This document shows, one piece after another, positions 6,517-13,092 of a stretch of DNA of 15,539 nt. The notes under the pieces are model-generated. The model was not told the origin of the DNA. It did not search any database and saw nothing but the letters and a program-made list of their open reading frames with translations. Each line of letters begins with the position of its first letter. Positions within the stretch are counted from its first letter, which is position 1. The stretch lies in assembly GCA_026014515.1 (NCBI GenBank), contig JAOZIG010000335.1:1-15539 (forward strand), given 5' to 3'. Made by a program: the position numbers and the translations under genes. Source of the stretch: Candidatus Bathyarchaeota archaeon. GTDB lineage: Archaea > Thermoproteota > Bathyarchaeia > TCS64.

Positions 6517-7497
6517 ATGACACTCTACCTAACACAGGACGAGGTCAAGGAAGTTCTTGACATGAAGAGCACCCTCGAAGCAGTCGAGGGCGGATTCAAA
6601 GAGATGGGCAACGACAACATCGAGATGCCCCCAAGAGTATACCTTCACTTCGACAAAGGCGTCCTAATCGCGATGCCAGCCTACATGCCCGGATTAAACG
6701 CGGCGGGCACAAAAATCGTAACAGTACACCCAGGCAACAAACAAGCCTACGGACTACCAGCGGTAATCGCAAGGATCATACTAAACGATCCAGCTAACGG
6801 TGTACCACTCGCCATCATGGACGGAACATACATCACAGCCCTCAGAACAGGTGCAGCAGGAGCAACAGGTATCAAGTACCTGAGCCGTGAGGACAGCGAG
6901 GTCGCGGGAGTCTGCGGTACCGGTGTTCAGGGCAGGTCACAGGTTATGGGATTAATGGAAGTCAGACCAAACATCAAGAAGGTCAAGGTCTTTGACATCA
7001 TCCCAGAAGCCATGGAGGCATTCGTCAAGGAGATGAAGGGGATGTTCCCCAAGACAGAGTTCGTGACAGCCGCGAGCGCACAGGAAGCAGCAGAGGGAAG
7101 CGATATTGTTATCACTTGTACTCCTAGCCCCAAGGCGTTCCTAGATGGTGCATGGCTCAAGAAGGGAGCACACGTCTCAGCCATCGGTGCAGACACCGGC
7201 GCAAAGCGTGAACTGATGACCAGCGTCATCGAGAAGTGTGACAAGCACGTAGTTGACTTTATCCCACAGGCTTTCGTTGTCGGTGACTTCAAGGTACCCA
7301 AAGAGGAAGGCGTCATCAAGGAAGAGGACATCTACGCAGAACTTGGCTTGATCGTCGCGGGTAAGAAGAAGGGACGTGAGTCACCTGACGAGATCACCAT
7401 GTTCAAGGCAACCGGTTTGGCGATTCAGGACGTTGGCACAGCCAGCAAGGTCTATGAATTAGCCAAGGCGAAGAAGGTCGGCATGACCCTCGCCTAA
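6517..7497 (+). CDS. Ornithine cyclodeaminase / alanine dehydrogenase family (mu-crystallin fold)
   Basis: The 326-residue protein matches the OCD/mu-crystallin family in length and layout. The N-terminal substrate domain has PPRVYLHF and MPAYMPGLNAAGTKIV, containing the conserved Lys. TALRTGAAGATGIKYLSRED carries the conserved Arg. The Rossmann nucleotide-binding segment is GVCGTGVQGRSQ. AIGADTGAKREL holds the conserved Asp of the active site. Family members include ornithine cyclodeaminase (ornithine to proline and ammonia), archaeal NAD-dependent alanine dehydrogenase such as AF1665, and other imine reductases. Sequence alone does not separate them. It has its own promoter and a strong GGTGAT ribosome site, and it is followed by a T-rich terminator, so it is probably a monocistronic, well expressed gene of amino-acid metabolism. 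Confidence 0.88.
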   Translation: MTLYLTQDEVKEVLDMKSTLEAVEGGFKEMGNDNIEMPPRVYLHFDKGVLIAMPAYMPGLNAAGTKIVTVHPGNKQAYGLPAVIARIILNDPANGVPLAIMDGTYITALRTGAAGATGIKYLSREDSEVAGVCGTGVQGRSQVMGLMEVRPNIKKVKVFDIIPEAMEAFVKEMKGMFPKTEFVTAASAQEAAEGSDIVITCTPSPKAFLDGAWLKKGAHVSAIGADTGAKRELMTSVIEKCDKHVVDFIPQAFVVGDFKVPKEEGVIKEEDIYAELGLIVAGKKKGRESPDEITMFKATGLAIQDVGTASKVYELAKAKKVGMTLA

Positions 7498-7500
7498 ATC

Positions 7501-7521
7501 CCTTATTTATTTTCTTTTAAT
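7501..7521 (+). terminator. T-rich terminator after the OCD-family gene
   Basis: CTTATTTATTTTCTTTTAA begins 4 nt after the stop codon. Successive T-runs are typical of archaeal intrinsic termination. Confidence 0.5.
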
Positions 7522-7569
7522 CAGTTTTGATTGGTAATCGTTTTAGTTGTATTACCTTATTGTTAGTTT

Positions 7570-8349
7570 GTGGTTGGATTGAAGCCAGAGTATGTAGATT
7601 ACGCTGAGTATTATGATCAGGCTCATGTCATCACCGTGGATATACCGTTCTACGTTGATTACGCGTTGAAATCAGGTGGTCCAGTGTTGGAGCTTGCCTG
7701 TGGAACCGGGAGAGTCTTGGTTCCCATCGCTGAACATGGTATTAGGATTCATGGCTTGGACCTATCTGAGAACATGCTCAAGGTAGCCATGGAAAAGATA
7801 CGGGAGAAGAAGCTTTTGGAACTAGTTTCTTTATCTCATGATAATATGGCTGAGTTCAACCTACCAGAGAAATACTATGCAATGGCTTTCATCGCGGTAA
7901 GATCATTCATGCATCTCTTCACGCAAAAAGACCAGATCAAGTGTCTTGAGCGCATCTATGAACATCTCAGACCAGAAGGCTTGCTACTGATTGACCTGTA
8001 TGCCCCTAGCTTCAAACGACTCACAGAGGAGCCCTCAAAGGAGTTTAGCTATTTCGGTGAGTTCATGCTGCCGAATGGGAACCGGGTGGTGCAGAAGAGG
8101 AGGTATCTTGGTGTGGACTTGGTGAATCAGTTGAACACTGATGAGTTATTGTTCGAGGAATATCAGGGAGACAAGCTGATCAGAAGCAAGATGCTTCCTT
8201 TAACCACTAGATTCACATTCAGATACGAATTGGAACTGCTTCTTGAGAAATGCGGCTTCAGCGTAGAAGCCATCTACAGGGATTACAACATGAACCCCTA
8301 TGATGGGACAGGCGAGATAATCGCGGTAGCAAGAAAAAACGCTGCATAA
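7570..8349 (+). CDS. Class I SAM-dependent methyltransferase, substrate unknown
   Basis: The 259-residue protein has a class I methyltransferase fold. Motif I is VLELACGTGRVLVPIAEHG (residues 39-57), binding the methionine part of SAM. GLDLSENML (62-70) is the acidic loop contacting the ribose. FIAVRSFMHLF and LLLIDLYAPSF correspond to the later core strands. The N-terminal YAEYYDQAHV is typical of small-molecule methyltransferases of the Methyltransf_11/25 group. The C-terminal insert with many beta strands (RVVQKRRYLGVDLVNQLNTD) probably shapes the substrate pocket. The start is GTG 7570; no Shine-Dalgarno site is seen, and CGTTTTAGT at 7539-7547 could be a TATA box, so the message may be leaderless. 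TTG 7579 is an alternative start. The gene converges on crcB, and its neighbours give no hint of the substrate. Confidence 0.82.
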   Translation: MVGLKPEYVDYAEYYDQAHVITVDIPFYVDYALKSGGPVLELACGTGRVLVPIAEHGIRIHGLDLSENMLKVAMEKIREKKLLELVSLSHDNMAEFNLPEKYYAMAFIAVRSFMHLFTQKDQIKCLERIYEHLRPEGLLLIDLYAPSFKRLTEEPSKEFSYFGEFMLPNGNRVVQKRRYLGVDLVNQLNTDELLFEEYQGDKLIRSKMLPLTTRFTFRYELELLLEKCGFSVEAIYRDYNMNPYDGTGEIIAVARKNAA

Positions 8350-8406
8350 TTTCCGGTTCGTGGATTACACTTTTGTAGGTAATTTGTTTCCATCAGAGGC
8401 ATTTTA

Positions 8407-8461
8407 GGACTGGTTTCACGGAGTCCAGCGTGTTTTGGGCTGGGTTGCGCTACCCCCCCCC
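8407..8461. other. GC-rich segment with overlapping stem-loops between convergent genes
   Basis: The 117 nt between the methyltransferase stop and the crcB stop include GGACT/AGTCC (8407-8411, 8422-8426), CCAGC/GCTGG (8425-8429, 8439-8443) and a GGGT/ACCC pair ending in a run of nine C (8453-8461). The first two stems share 8425-8426 and so exclude each other. It may be a structured 3' region or terminator for one or both transcripts. No T-run follows on the plus strand. Confidence 0.3.
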
Positions 8462-8466
8462 TTCCC

Positions 8467-8835
8467 TTATAGTAAGGCAGATGCTATTTTTCCGAGGTAG
8501 ATTCCTGTTAGACAGAGAATATTATTCAGAGCAAGGTTGGCTATGAACAGTAGGTTCTGTTGTTCTTCCAGTAGCTTGAATGATTCAAGACTGAAGGTGG
8601 ACATTGTGGTGAATGCTCCGAGGAGCCCAACTGTCAAGAATAGTCTGCTTGGTTCTGGTAATGCGAATGCTTTCTCGCTACTGTATGTGATAAAGCTGAG
8701 GGTGAATGCGCCTAGGATGTTTACTCCGAGGGTGCCTAATGGGAAACGTGATGAGCCTTGTATTGTGCTTGATAGGAGGAACCTGAATACTGCGCCAATG
8801 AAGCCCCCAATGCCTACGTAGATTATGGATAGCAT
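8467..8835 (-). CDS. crcB: CrcB/Fluc fluoride channel
   Basis: The 122-residue protein has the size and four-helix layout of Fluc channels, which work as dual-topology dimers and let fluoride leave the cytoplasm. Diagnostic segments are GIGGFIGAVFRFLL at residues 8-21, FPLGTLGVNILGAFTLSF at 31-48 with the conserved Asn39, and GLLGAFTTMSTFSLE at 70-84 with the pore Phe and Thr/Ser residues. The last helix (about 95-118) is LLFIANLALNNILCLTGIYLG. The start is ATG 8835 (minus strand), with GGGAAA a few bases upstream as a weak ribosome site. Only one copy is seen, so the channel would be a homodimer. It is transcribed divergently from tfb. I looked for a fluoride riboswitch in its short upstream region and did not see one. 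Confidence 0.92.
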   Translation of the reverse strand: MLSIIYVGIGGFIGAVFRFLLSSTIQGSSRFPLGTLGVNILGAFTLSFITYSSEKAFALPEPSRLFLTVGLLGAFTTMSTFSLESFKLLEEQQNLLFIANLALNNILCLTGIYLGKIASALL

Positions 8836-8870
8836 AGTGTTTCCCGTTTGATGCCCATTGGTTTGGGAGG

Positions 8871-9060
8871 CTAAGTTTTAAGTTTATTTATTGACCGAAA
8901 ACAATATATAGTAAATACCATGGTTCCACGGTAAATACCCTCTTTTTACTCATAGTGTCGCTAAATATAGTATAAATGTCCCTTAGGGGAGTTTTTCTCA
9001 TCATTTGAGAAAAATAAGCCCTAAAACAAGCCCGTTTACCAAACAGTTAAATACCATAAA
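8871..9060. promoter_or_regulatory. Divergent crcB/tfb promoter region with repeats and a hairpin
   Basis: TAAATACCAT occurs at 8912-8921 and 9048-9057, and GTAAATACC occurs at 8911-8919 and again exactly 20 bp later at 8931-8939. The copy at 9048 overlaps the TATA-like TTAAATA (9047-9053), about 30 bp before GTG 9081. A second TATA-like sequence (AAATATAGTATAAATG, about 8963-8978) lies upstream. Between them TTTTTCTCA (8992-9000) and TGAGAAAAA (9006-9014) form a perfect 9-bp inverted repeat. On the minus strand, CTTAAAACTTAG near 8871-8882 could serve crcB. Confidence 0.45.
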
Positions 9061-9080
9061 TTGCTTCTAATCCTAATCTC

Positions 9081-10016
9081 GTGAGGGGTCTTTTGTCTGC
9101 GAAACTAAAAAAACAGATAACCTGCACAGAATGCGGGAACAGTAACCTACTAAGAGACTACGAGACTGGTGAGCTGGTTTGCCAGGCTTGTGGTATGGTA
9201 GTATCCTCAACATTGCTTGATACAGGTCCAGAGTGGCGTGCGTTTGACCAAGAGCAACGGGACAAGCTTCCAAGAGTCGGAGCCCCAGTAACTTGGACGA
9301 TACACGACAAGGGACTCAGCACAACAATAGGCTGGCAAGACCGTGACGCCTCGGGTAGAAAACTCAGCCCAGAGGAGCGTGCACGGCTTTACAGGCTCAG
9401 GAAATGGCATCGCAGGAGCAAGGTCAGTGATAGTACTCAGAGGAACTTGGCTCATGCATTGAGTGAGATGAGTAAGATTAGTTACAAGCTCAACTTGCCC
9501 AAGAACGTCATCGAGACAAGCAGCATGATCTATAGGCGCGCCATCCAGAAGCAGTTAATCAGGGGAAGAACAATCCAGAGCGTCGCAGTCGCATCCATCT
9601 ACATGGCTTGCAGACAGTGTGGCGTTATCAGAACCCTTGAGGACGTTGCTGGAGCAGCCAACATCACCAAGAAAGAGGCAGCACGTAACTATCGTTTCCT
9701 TTTGAGGGAGCTTAAACCTCAGGTTCCACAGGTGAACCCACAGGGCTACATCAGTAAGATAGTGAACAAGCTGGCTTTGACTGGTGAGACTGAGCGATTG
9801 GCGATGGCGATTCTGCATCAGGCTTCTGAGATGAAGTTGACGAGTGGTCGTGGTCCATCAGGTATCGCTGCTGCATGCATTTACATCAGTAGTCAGATTA
9901 CTGATGAGCGCAGGACTCAGGGTGAGATAGCTAAGGAGGCTCAGGTTACCGAGGTTACTATTCGTAACAGGTACAAGGAGCTAGCCCAGCGTCTGGACTT
10001 TAACGTCAACATCTAA
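9081..10016 (+). CDS. tfb: Transcription initiation factor B (TFB)
   Basis: TFB bridges TATA-bound TBP and RNA polymerase and sets the start site. The 311-residue protein has the standard order. The N-terminal zinc ribbon is CTECGN...CQACG (Cys 15, 18, 34, 37). A B-reader/linker region (about 50-115) contains WRAFDQEQRDKLPRVGAP and LYRLRKWHRRSKV. Two cyclin-fold repeats follow, about 118-210 and 215-305, with VAVASIYMACRQCG in the first and GIAAACIYISSQIT in the second, and a C-terminal helix-turn-helix around ITKKE/VTEVTIRNRYKEL. The start is GTG 9081, probably leaderless because a TATA-like site lies about 30 bp upstream. TTG 9093, with GTGAGG ahead of it, is an alternative giving four fewer residues. 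The repeats upstream suggest its level is controlled. I see only this copy in the window. Confidence 0.95.
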   Translation: MRGLLSAKLKKQITCTECGNSNLLRDYETGELVCQACGMVVSSTLLDTGPEWRAFDQEQRDKLPRVGAPVTWTIHDKGLSTTIGWQDRDASGRKLSPEERARLYRLRKWHRRSKVSDSTQRNLAHALSEMSKISYKLNLPKNVIETSSMIYRRAIQKQLIRGRTIQSVAVASIYMACRQCGVIRTLEDVAGAANITKKEAARNYRFLLRELKPQVPQVNPQGYISKIVNKLALTGETERLAMAILHQASEMKLTSGRGPSGIAAACIYISSQITDERRTQGEIAKEAQVTEVTIRNRYKELAQRLDFNVNI

Positions 10017-10023
10017 CCCACTC

Positions 10024-10031
10024 CTTTAACA
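10024..10031 (+). promoter_or_regulatory. TATA-like site for the EngB-type gene
   Basis: CTTTAACA is centred about 29 bp before ATG 10057, with no Shine-Dalgarno site between. This fits a leaderless message, but read-through from tfb (40-nt gap) is equally possible. Confidence 0.3.
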
Positions 10032-10056
10032 GTATCCAACCCTTTCTATACATACT

Positions 10057-10665
10057 ATGCCCGAATCTTACGTAATATTTACAGGCAGACCAAACGCAGG
10101 AAAAAGTTCGATAATCAAGGCATTAACAGGTTTGAAGATATCAACTGGTAAGAGACCGGGAACCACTACAAGCATCGACAAGTATGAGATTGCTCAGGAC
10201 CTTTTCTTAGTGGATATGCCGGGATATGGACGAAAGGTTGATGCACCCCGTAGCTGGGAGGACAAGACCAAGGACCGTATTCTTGATTTCATCTACGAGA
10301 AAGCGGATCAGATCATCGCGGCTGTCCATGTATTGAATATAATGACGTTTATTGAAACCGAAGAAAGATTATCCAAAAAAGGATTCATCAGCATAGACGT
10401 TGAGATGGTCCAGTACCTAGAGGAGAACATAGGCGAGTACCCCTTTGTGGCTGCCAACAAGATCGATAAAGGCAATGATAAGCAGGTGATGGAGAACCTA
10501 CGAGCCTATGTTAACAGCCTAACAGATGGGGAGCCTGAGTTAGCAGCAGGATATGTTTTCCCCATAAGCGCAAAGAAAGGCGTCGGTATAGGTGAACTCA
10601 AGAGTCAACTGGTTAATAAGTTACAGAAAAATGGGTATCATAACCCGTTTGAGTTTATTAGATAA
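10057..10665 (+). CDS. engB: EngB/YihA-type GTP-binding protein
   Basis: The 202-residue GTPase has the TRAFAC-class motif order of the EngB family. These proteins act in large ribosomal subunit assembly in bacteria; archaeal homologues are less studied. The P-loop is GRPNAGKSS (residues about 10-18). RPGTTTSIDKYE holds the G2 threonine, DMPGYGR is G3 with the family's characteristic GYG, NKID is G4 and SAKKG is G5. There are no extra domains. It lies 40 nt after tfb in the same direction, so both may share a transcript. Its stop is 2 nt from the stop of radA on the opposite strand, leaving no room for separate terminators. A broader Obg/HflX-type assignment is less likely given the DMPGYG motif. 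Confidence 0.85.
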   Translation: MPESYVIFTGRPNAGKSSIIKALTGLKISTGKRPGTTTSIDKYEIAQDLFLVDMPGYGRKVDAPRSWEDKTKDRILDFIYEKADQIIAAVHVLNIMTFIETEERLSKKGFISIDVEMVQYLEENIGEYPFVAANKIDKGNDKQVMENLRAYVNSLTDGEPELAAGYVFPISAKKGVGIGELKSQLVNKLQKNGYHNPFEFIR

Positions 10666-10667
10666 GA

Positions 10668-11708
10668 TTACTCTTCGTCTTCTTCCTCGACTTCTTCTTC
10701 GATGTCGAGGCTGAACTCTTCCTCATAGTCCATGTCGGGGTCGTACTCCATGTTGGTGTTTCCGTCCTCGTCACAGATACCCGCCTCGGTTACAGCGATT
10801 CTGATCTTTTCTTCTGGTAGATAGGGGCTGTCGATAACCTGAACGAGTCTTGTGTTCTGTCTGCCTTTACGCAGGTAGACTCTGTGGGTACATGCGTGTG
10901 CCATGACGTGTCCGCCTGCGGGCTTGTTGGGGTCACCGTAGGCTTGGTCGGGTTTTGCTTGGACTTGGTTTGTTAGTACCACTGATAGGTTGAATGCCTC
11001 TGCGACCCTGAGTAGGTTTCCTAGGACGCCGCCGATTTTCTGTTGGCGTTCTGCTAGGGTTCCTCTGCCTATGTATTCGCCTCTGAAGTGTCCAATCATG
11101 CTGTCGACGATTACTAGCTTTATGTCATGCTCTTGGGCTACTTGGGGGAGGTTTTTCACGAGCATGATCTGGTGGTCGCTGTTGTAGGCGCGTGCGATCA
11201 AGACGTTGCTGAGGATTTCTTGGGGGTCGTATCCTCTTGACTCTGCTATCTGAACGATTCTTTCGGGTAGGAAGGTGCCTTCGGTGTCGATGACACAGAC
11301 TCGTCCACCTAGACCGCCCTCTTCCGTAGGTCGTTGTGCCAACACGCTGAGAGTGTAACATATCTGGGTCTTGCCGGAGCCGAACTCGCCGATGAACTCG
11401 GTGATAACGCCTGTTTCGATTCCGCCGCCCATAATGCGGTCGAATTCACTGGAGCCGGTCTTGCACTTCATCATGTGCTTGCGGGTCTCTAGTAGGTCCG
11501 TGGCTGAGACAAAGCCTGGGTCTACTTGGAGCCGCGCTAGGGTGTTTACCTTTATGGCTGTGTCGACACCCATGCCGGTTAGCTCTACAATCTCGCGGGG
11601 GGGAGTGACTGCGATTGCTTCTAGTGTTACTAGTCCGGCTTTGTGTAGCTTCTTGATGGTTGTGCTTGCTACTCCTTCGAGTGTACCTGCTTCAATTACT
11701 TCGCCCAT
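10668..11708 (-). CDS. radA: DNA repair and recombination protein RadA
   Basis: RadA is the archaeal RecA/Rad51 recombinase that forms filaments on single-stranded DNA and drives strand exchange. In order there are a helix-hairpin-helix N-terminal domain, a GFVSA linker segment matching the FxxA polymerisation motif, Walker A GEFGSGKT, Walker B KLVIVDS, and the L2 region from NQVQAKPDQAYGDP to GGHVMAHACTH. No intein interrupts it. I choose ATG 11708. A TATA box (ATTATAAGC on the minus strand, 11737-11745) predicts initiation near 11715, which would leave the longer TTG 11726 start outside the message. TTG 11717 is a leaderless alternative. Two oddities are present: the first hairpin reads LEGVAS rather than the usual PGVG, and the protein ends in an acidic tail of roughly 30 residues not usual in RadA. 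It is divergent from the peptidase gene and convergent with engB. Confidence 0.95.
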   Translation of the reverse strand: MGEVIEAGTLEGVASTTIKKLHKAGLVTLEAIAVTPPREIVELTGMGVDTAIKVNTLARLQVDPGFVSATDLLETRKHMMKCKTGSSEFDRIMGGGIETGVITEFIGEFGSGKTQICYTLSVLAQRPTEEGGLGGRVCVIDTEGTFLPERIVQIAESRGYDPQEILSNVLIARAYNSDHQIMLVKNLPQVAQEHDIKLVIVDSMIGHFRGEYIGRGTLAERQQKIGGVLGNLLRVAEAFNLSVVLTNQVQAKPDQAYGDPNKPAGGHVMAHACTHRVYLRKGRQNTRLVQVIDSPYLPEEKIRIAVTEAGICDEDGNTNMEYDPDMDYEEEFSLDIEEEVEEEDEE

Positions 11709-11736
11709 TTCTCTCAAGCGTCTCAAGTGGTTTTTT

Positions 11737-11745
11737 GCTTATAAT
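11737..11745 (-). promoter_or_regulatory. TATA box of radA
   Basis: On the minus strand ATTATAAGC precedes the ATG at 11708 by about 30 bp. The predicted initiation site near 11715 gives a leader of only a few bases. Confidence 0.55.
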
Positions 11746-11777
11746 GTGAACGCACTGGTTTACAACGGGGGGAGATA

Positions 11778-11812
11778 GGTGAAAGTGGGGTGAAAGTGAA
11801 AAGCCCTTATTC
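11778..11812 (+). promoter_or_regulatory. Tandem GGTGAAAGTG repeat and TATA-like site before the amidohydrolase gene
   Basis: GGTGAAAGTG occurs at 11778-11787 and 11789-11798, exactly 11 bp apart, with a partial third unit (GTGAAAAG) following. A TATA-like CCTTATTCT (11805-11813) comes next. It predicts initiation near GTG 11831, so this message would be leaderless. The repeats lie between the divergent radA and amidohydrolase promoters. Confidence 0.45.
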
Positions 11813-11830
11813 TGATAGCACCCATGATGT

Positions 11831-13042
11831 GTGATTAGATTGGTTGACTTAGATTCACTGAAGAAACAGGTACAGGAGACTGTTGATGAGAAGCGTTCAC
11901 TCCTTGAGAAGATAGCCAAGTATCTTTATGATAACCCTGAGCTGGGTAGCGAGGAGTTCAAGGCATTCAAATTACTCACAGAGACCCTTGAGGAACATGG
12001 GTTCAACGTAGAGAAGGGCGTCTATGATATGCCCACTGCATTCATAGCCACATACAAAGGTAAGGGACCGGGTCCAAGGGTAGCGGTGCTCGCTGAGTAT
12101 GATGCTTTGCCGGGCGTGGGTCATGGATGTGGACATAACCTCATCGCATCCTCAGCGATAGGAGCTGGAATAGCTGCAAGTAAAGCCATCAAGGACTTGG
12201 CTGGTGAGATAATGGTTATCGGTACTCCAGCGGAGGAAGGTCATGGTCCTAGCGGTGGAAGCAAAGTCATTATGGCAAATCATGGCTTGTTCGATGATAT
12301 TGATGGAGTTATCATGCTTCACCCATCCACAAGTTGGGGAGTAGGAAACCAAGCACTAGGCATCAGCAAGTGCCGTATGGTTTTCAAAGGTCAGACGAGT
12401 CACGCGGCTGCGAGCCCACATCTTGGACGGAACGCGTTGAACGCGGCTACTTTGGCGTATATGGCGACTCATATGCTGCGTCAGGAGGCTAGGCGTGATG
12501 CGAATCTTGTGATCCACGGTATTATCGAGGAGGGTGGTGAGGCCATGAACATCATCCCAGACCGCGCGGTGCTTGACTTTGGTGTCAGAAGCAGCGACCA
12601 GGAGTATCTTGATGAGATGGTGGATAAGGTCGCCAGATGTGGTGAAGGAGCCGCTCATGCGATGGGAGTAGAGGTTGAGATAGACAAGCACAGGTTCTAT
12701 GCTAGTAAGAAACTCAACTACCCCATGGTACGGACCCTATGGCAGAACTACAAGGACCTAGGTGCACCGGTAAAAGACTGGAAAGAGTCAGTACAAGCCA
12801 TGCCTATGGCCTCAACAGACTATGGAGATGTCTCACAGAAGGCACCAGCCGCTGGAAGCTACATCGGTATTGCGCCTACGGGTACGCCGGGGCATAGCAT
12901 CAAGTTGGCTGAAGCTACCATGACCCAGACTGGGCTCGATGCCTTGAATACGGGAGCTAAAGCCCTTGGTATGACCCTCGTTGAACTACTTGCAAAGCCT
13001 GAGATATTGAAAGAGGCAAAGGAGTACTTCGACTCCCACTAA
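11831..13042 (+). CDS. M20D-type metal-dependent amidohydrolase/peptidase
   Basis: The 403-residue protein belongs to the M20 family, in the branch that includes N-acyl amino acid amidohydrolases, p-aminobenzoyl-glutamate hydrolase subunits and plant IAA-amino acid hydrolases. The metal site looks complete: GHGCGHN gives Cys100 and His102, PAEEGHG gives the general base Glu135 and ligand Glu136, MLHP gives His164, and GTPGHS gives His355 near the end. The dimerisation (lid) domain starts around GQTSHAAASPHLGRNALNA and includes VIHGIIEEGGEAMNIIPD. The product is probably cytoplasmic, as no signal peptide is seen, and cleaves an amide bond in an N-acyl or peptide substrate that cannot be named. 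GTG 11831 is taken as a leaderless start; TTG 11840 is an alternative. A T-rich terminator follows the gene. Confidence 0.88.
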   Translation: MIRLVDLDSLKKQVQETVDEKRSLLEKIAKYLYDNPELGSEEFKAFKLLTETLEEHGFNVEKGVYDMPTAFIATYKGKGPGPRVAVLAEYDALPGVGHGCGHNLIASSAIGAGIAASKAIKDLAGEIMVIGTPAEEGHGPSGGSKVIMANHGLFDDIDGVIMLHPSTSWGVGNQALGISKCRMVFKGQTSHAAASPHLGRNALNAATLAYMATHMLRQEARRDANLVIHGIIEEGGEAMNIIPDRAVLDFGVRSSDQEYLDEMVDKVARCGEGAAHAMGVEVEIDKHRFYASKKLNYPMVRTLWQNYKDLGAPVKDWKESVQAMPMASTDYGDVSQKAPAAGSYIGIAPTGTPGHSIKLAEATMTQTGLDALNTGAKALGMTLVELLAKPEILKEAKEYFDSH

Positions 13043-13060
13043 TTTTTTAGATAGTTTTTT
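13043..13060 (+). terminator. T-rich terminator after the amidohydrolase gene
   Basis: Two runs of six T (13043-13048 and 13055-13060) follow the stop codon immediately. Confidence 0.55.
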
Positions 13061-13086
13061 ATGAATTAAACCGTTCATAGCTGGAG
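13060..13086 (+). promoter_or_regulatory. Possible promoter and Shine-Dalgarno site of the orphan membrane protein
   Basis: AATTAAAC (13064-13071) could be a TATA box. It lies inside an inverted repeat, TATGAA (13060-13065) with TTCATA (13074-13079). GGAG at 13083-13086 is a Shine-Dalgarno site 6 nt before TTG 13093. A leadered message would need initiation slightly closer to the TATA box than usual. Confidence 0.3.
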
Positions 13087-13092
13087 TTTACC

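Noticed and set aside
7533..7556. Stem GGTAAT/ATTACC before the methyltransferase gene as a riboswitch
   Set aside because: A 6-bp AT-rich stem with a 12-nt loop lying mostly upstream of the inferred start site is too weak to support the call.
8400..8465. tRNA gene in the GC-rich intergenic segment
   Set aside because: No T-arm consensus, acceptor stem or anticodon arm of the right spacing could be laid out.
8836..8900. Fluoride riboswitch upstream of crcB
   Set aside because: The short upstream region on the minus strand lacks the conserved elements of the crcB motif and would be too short after the inferred start site.
10668..11708. Intein or insertion in RadA
   Set aside because: Walker A, Walker B and L2 regions are continuous and the length is explained by the core plus the acidic tail.
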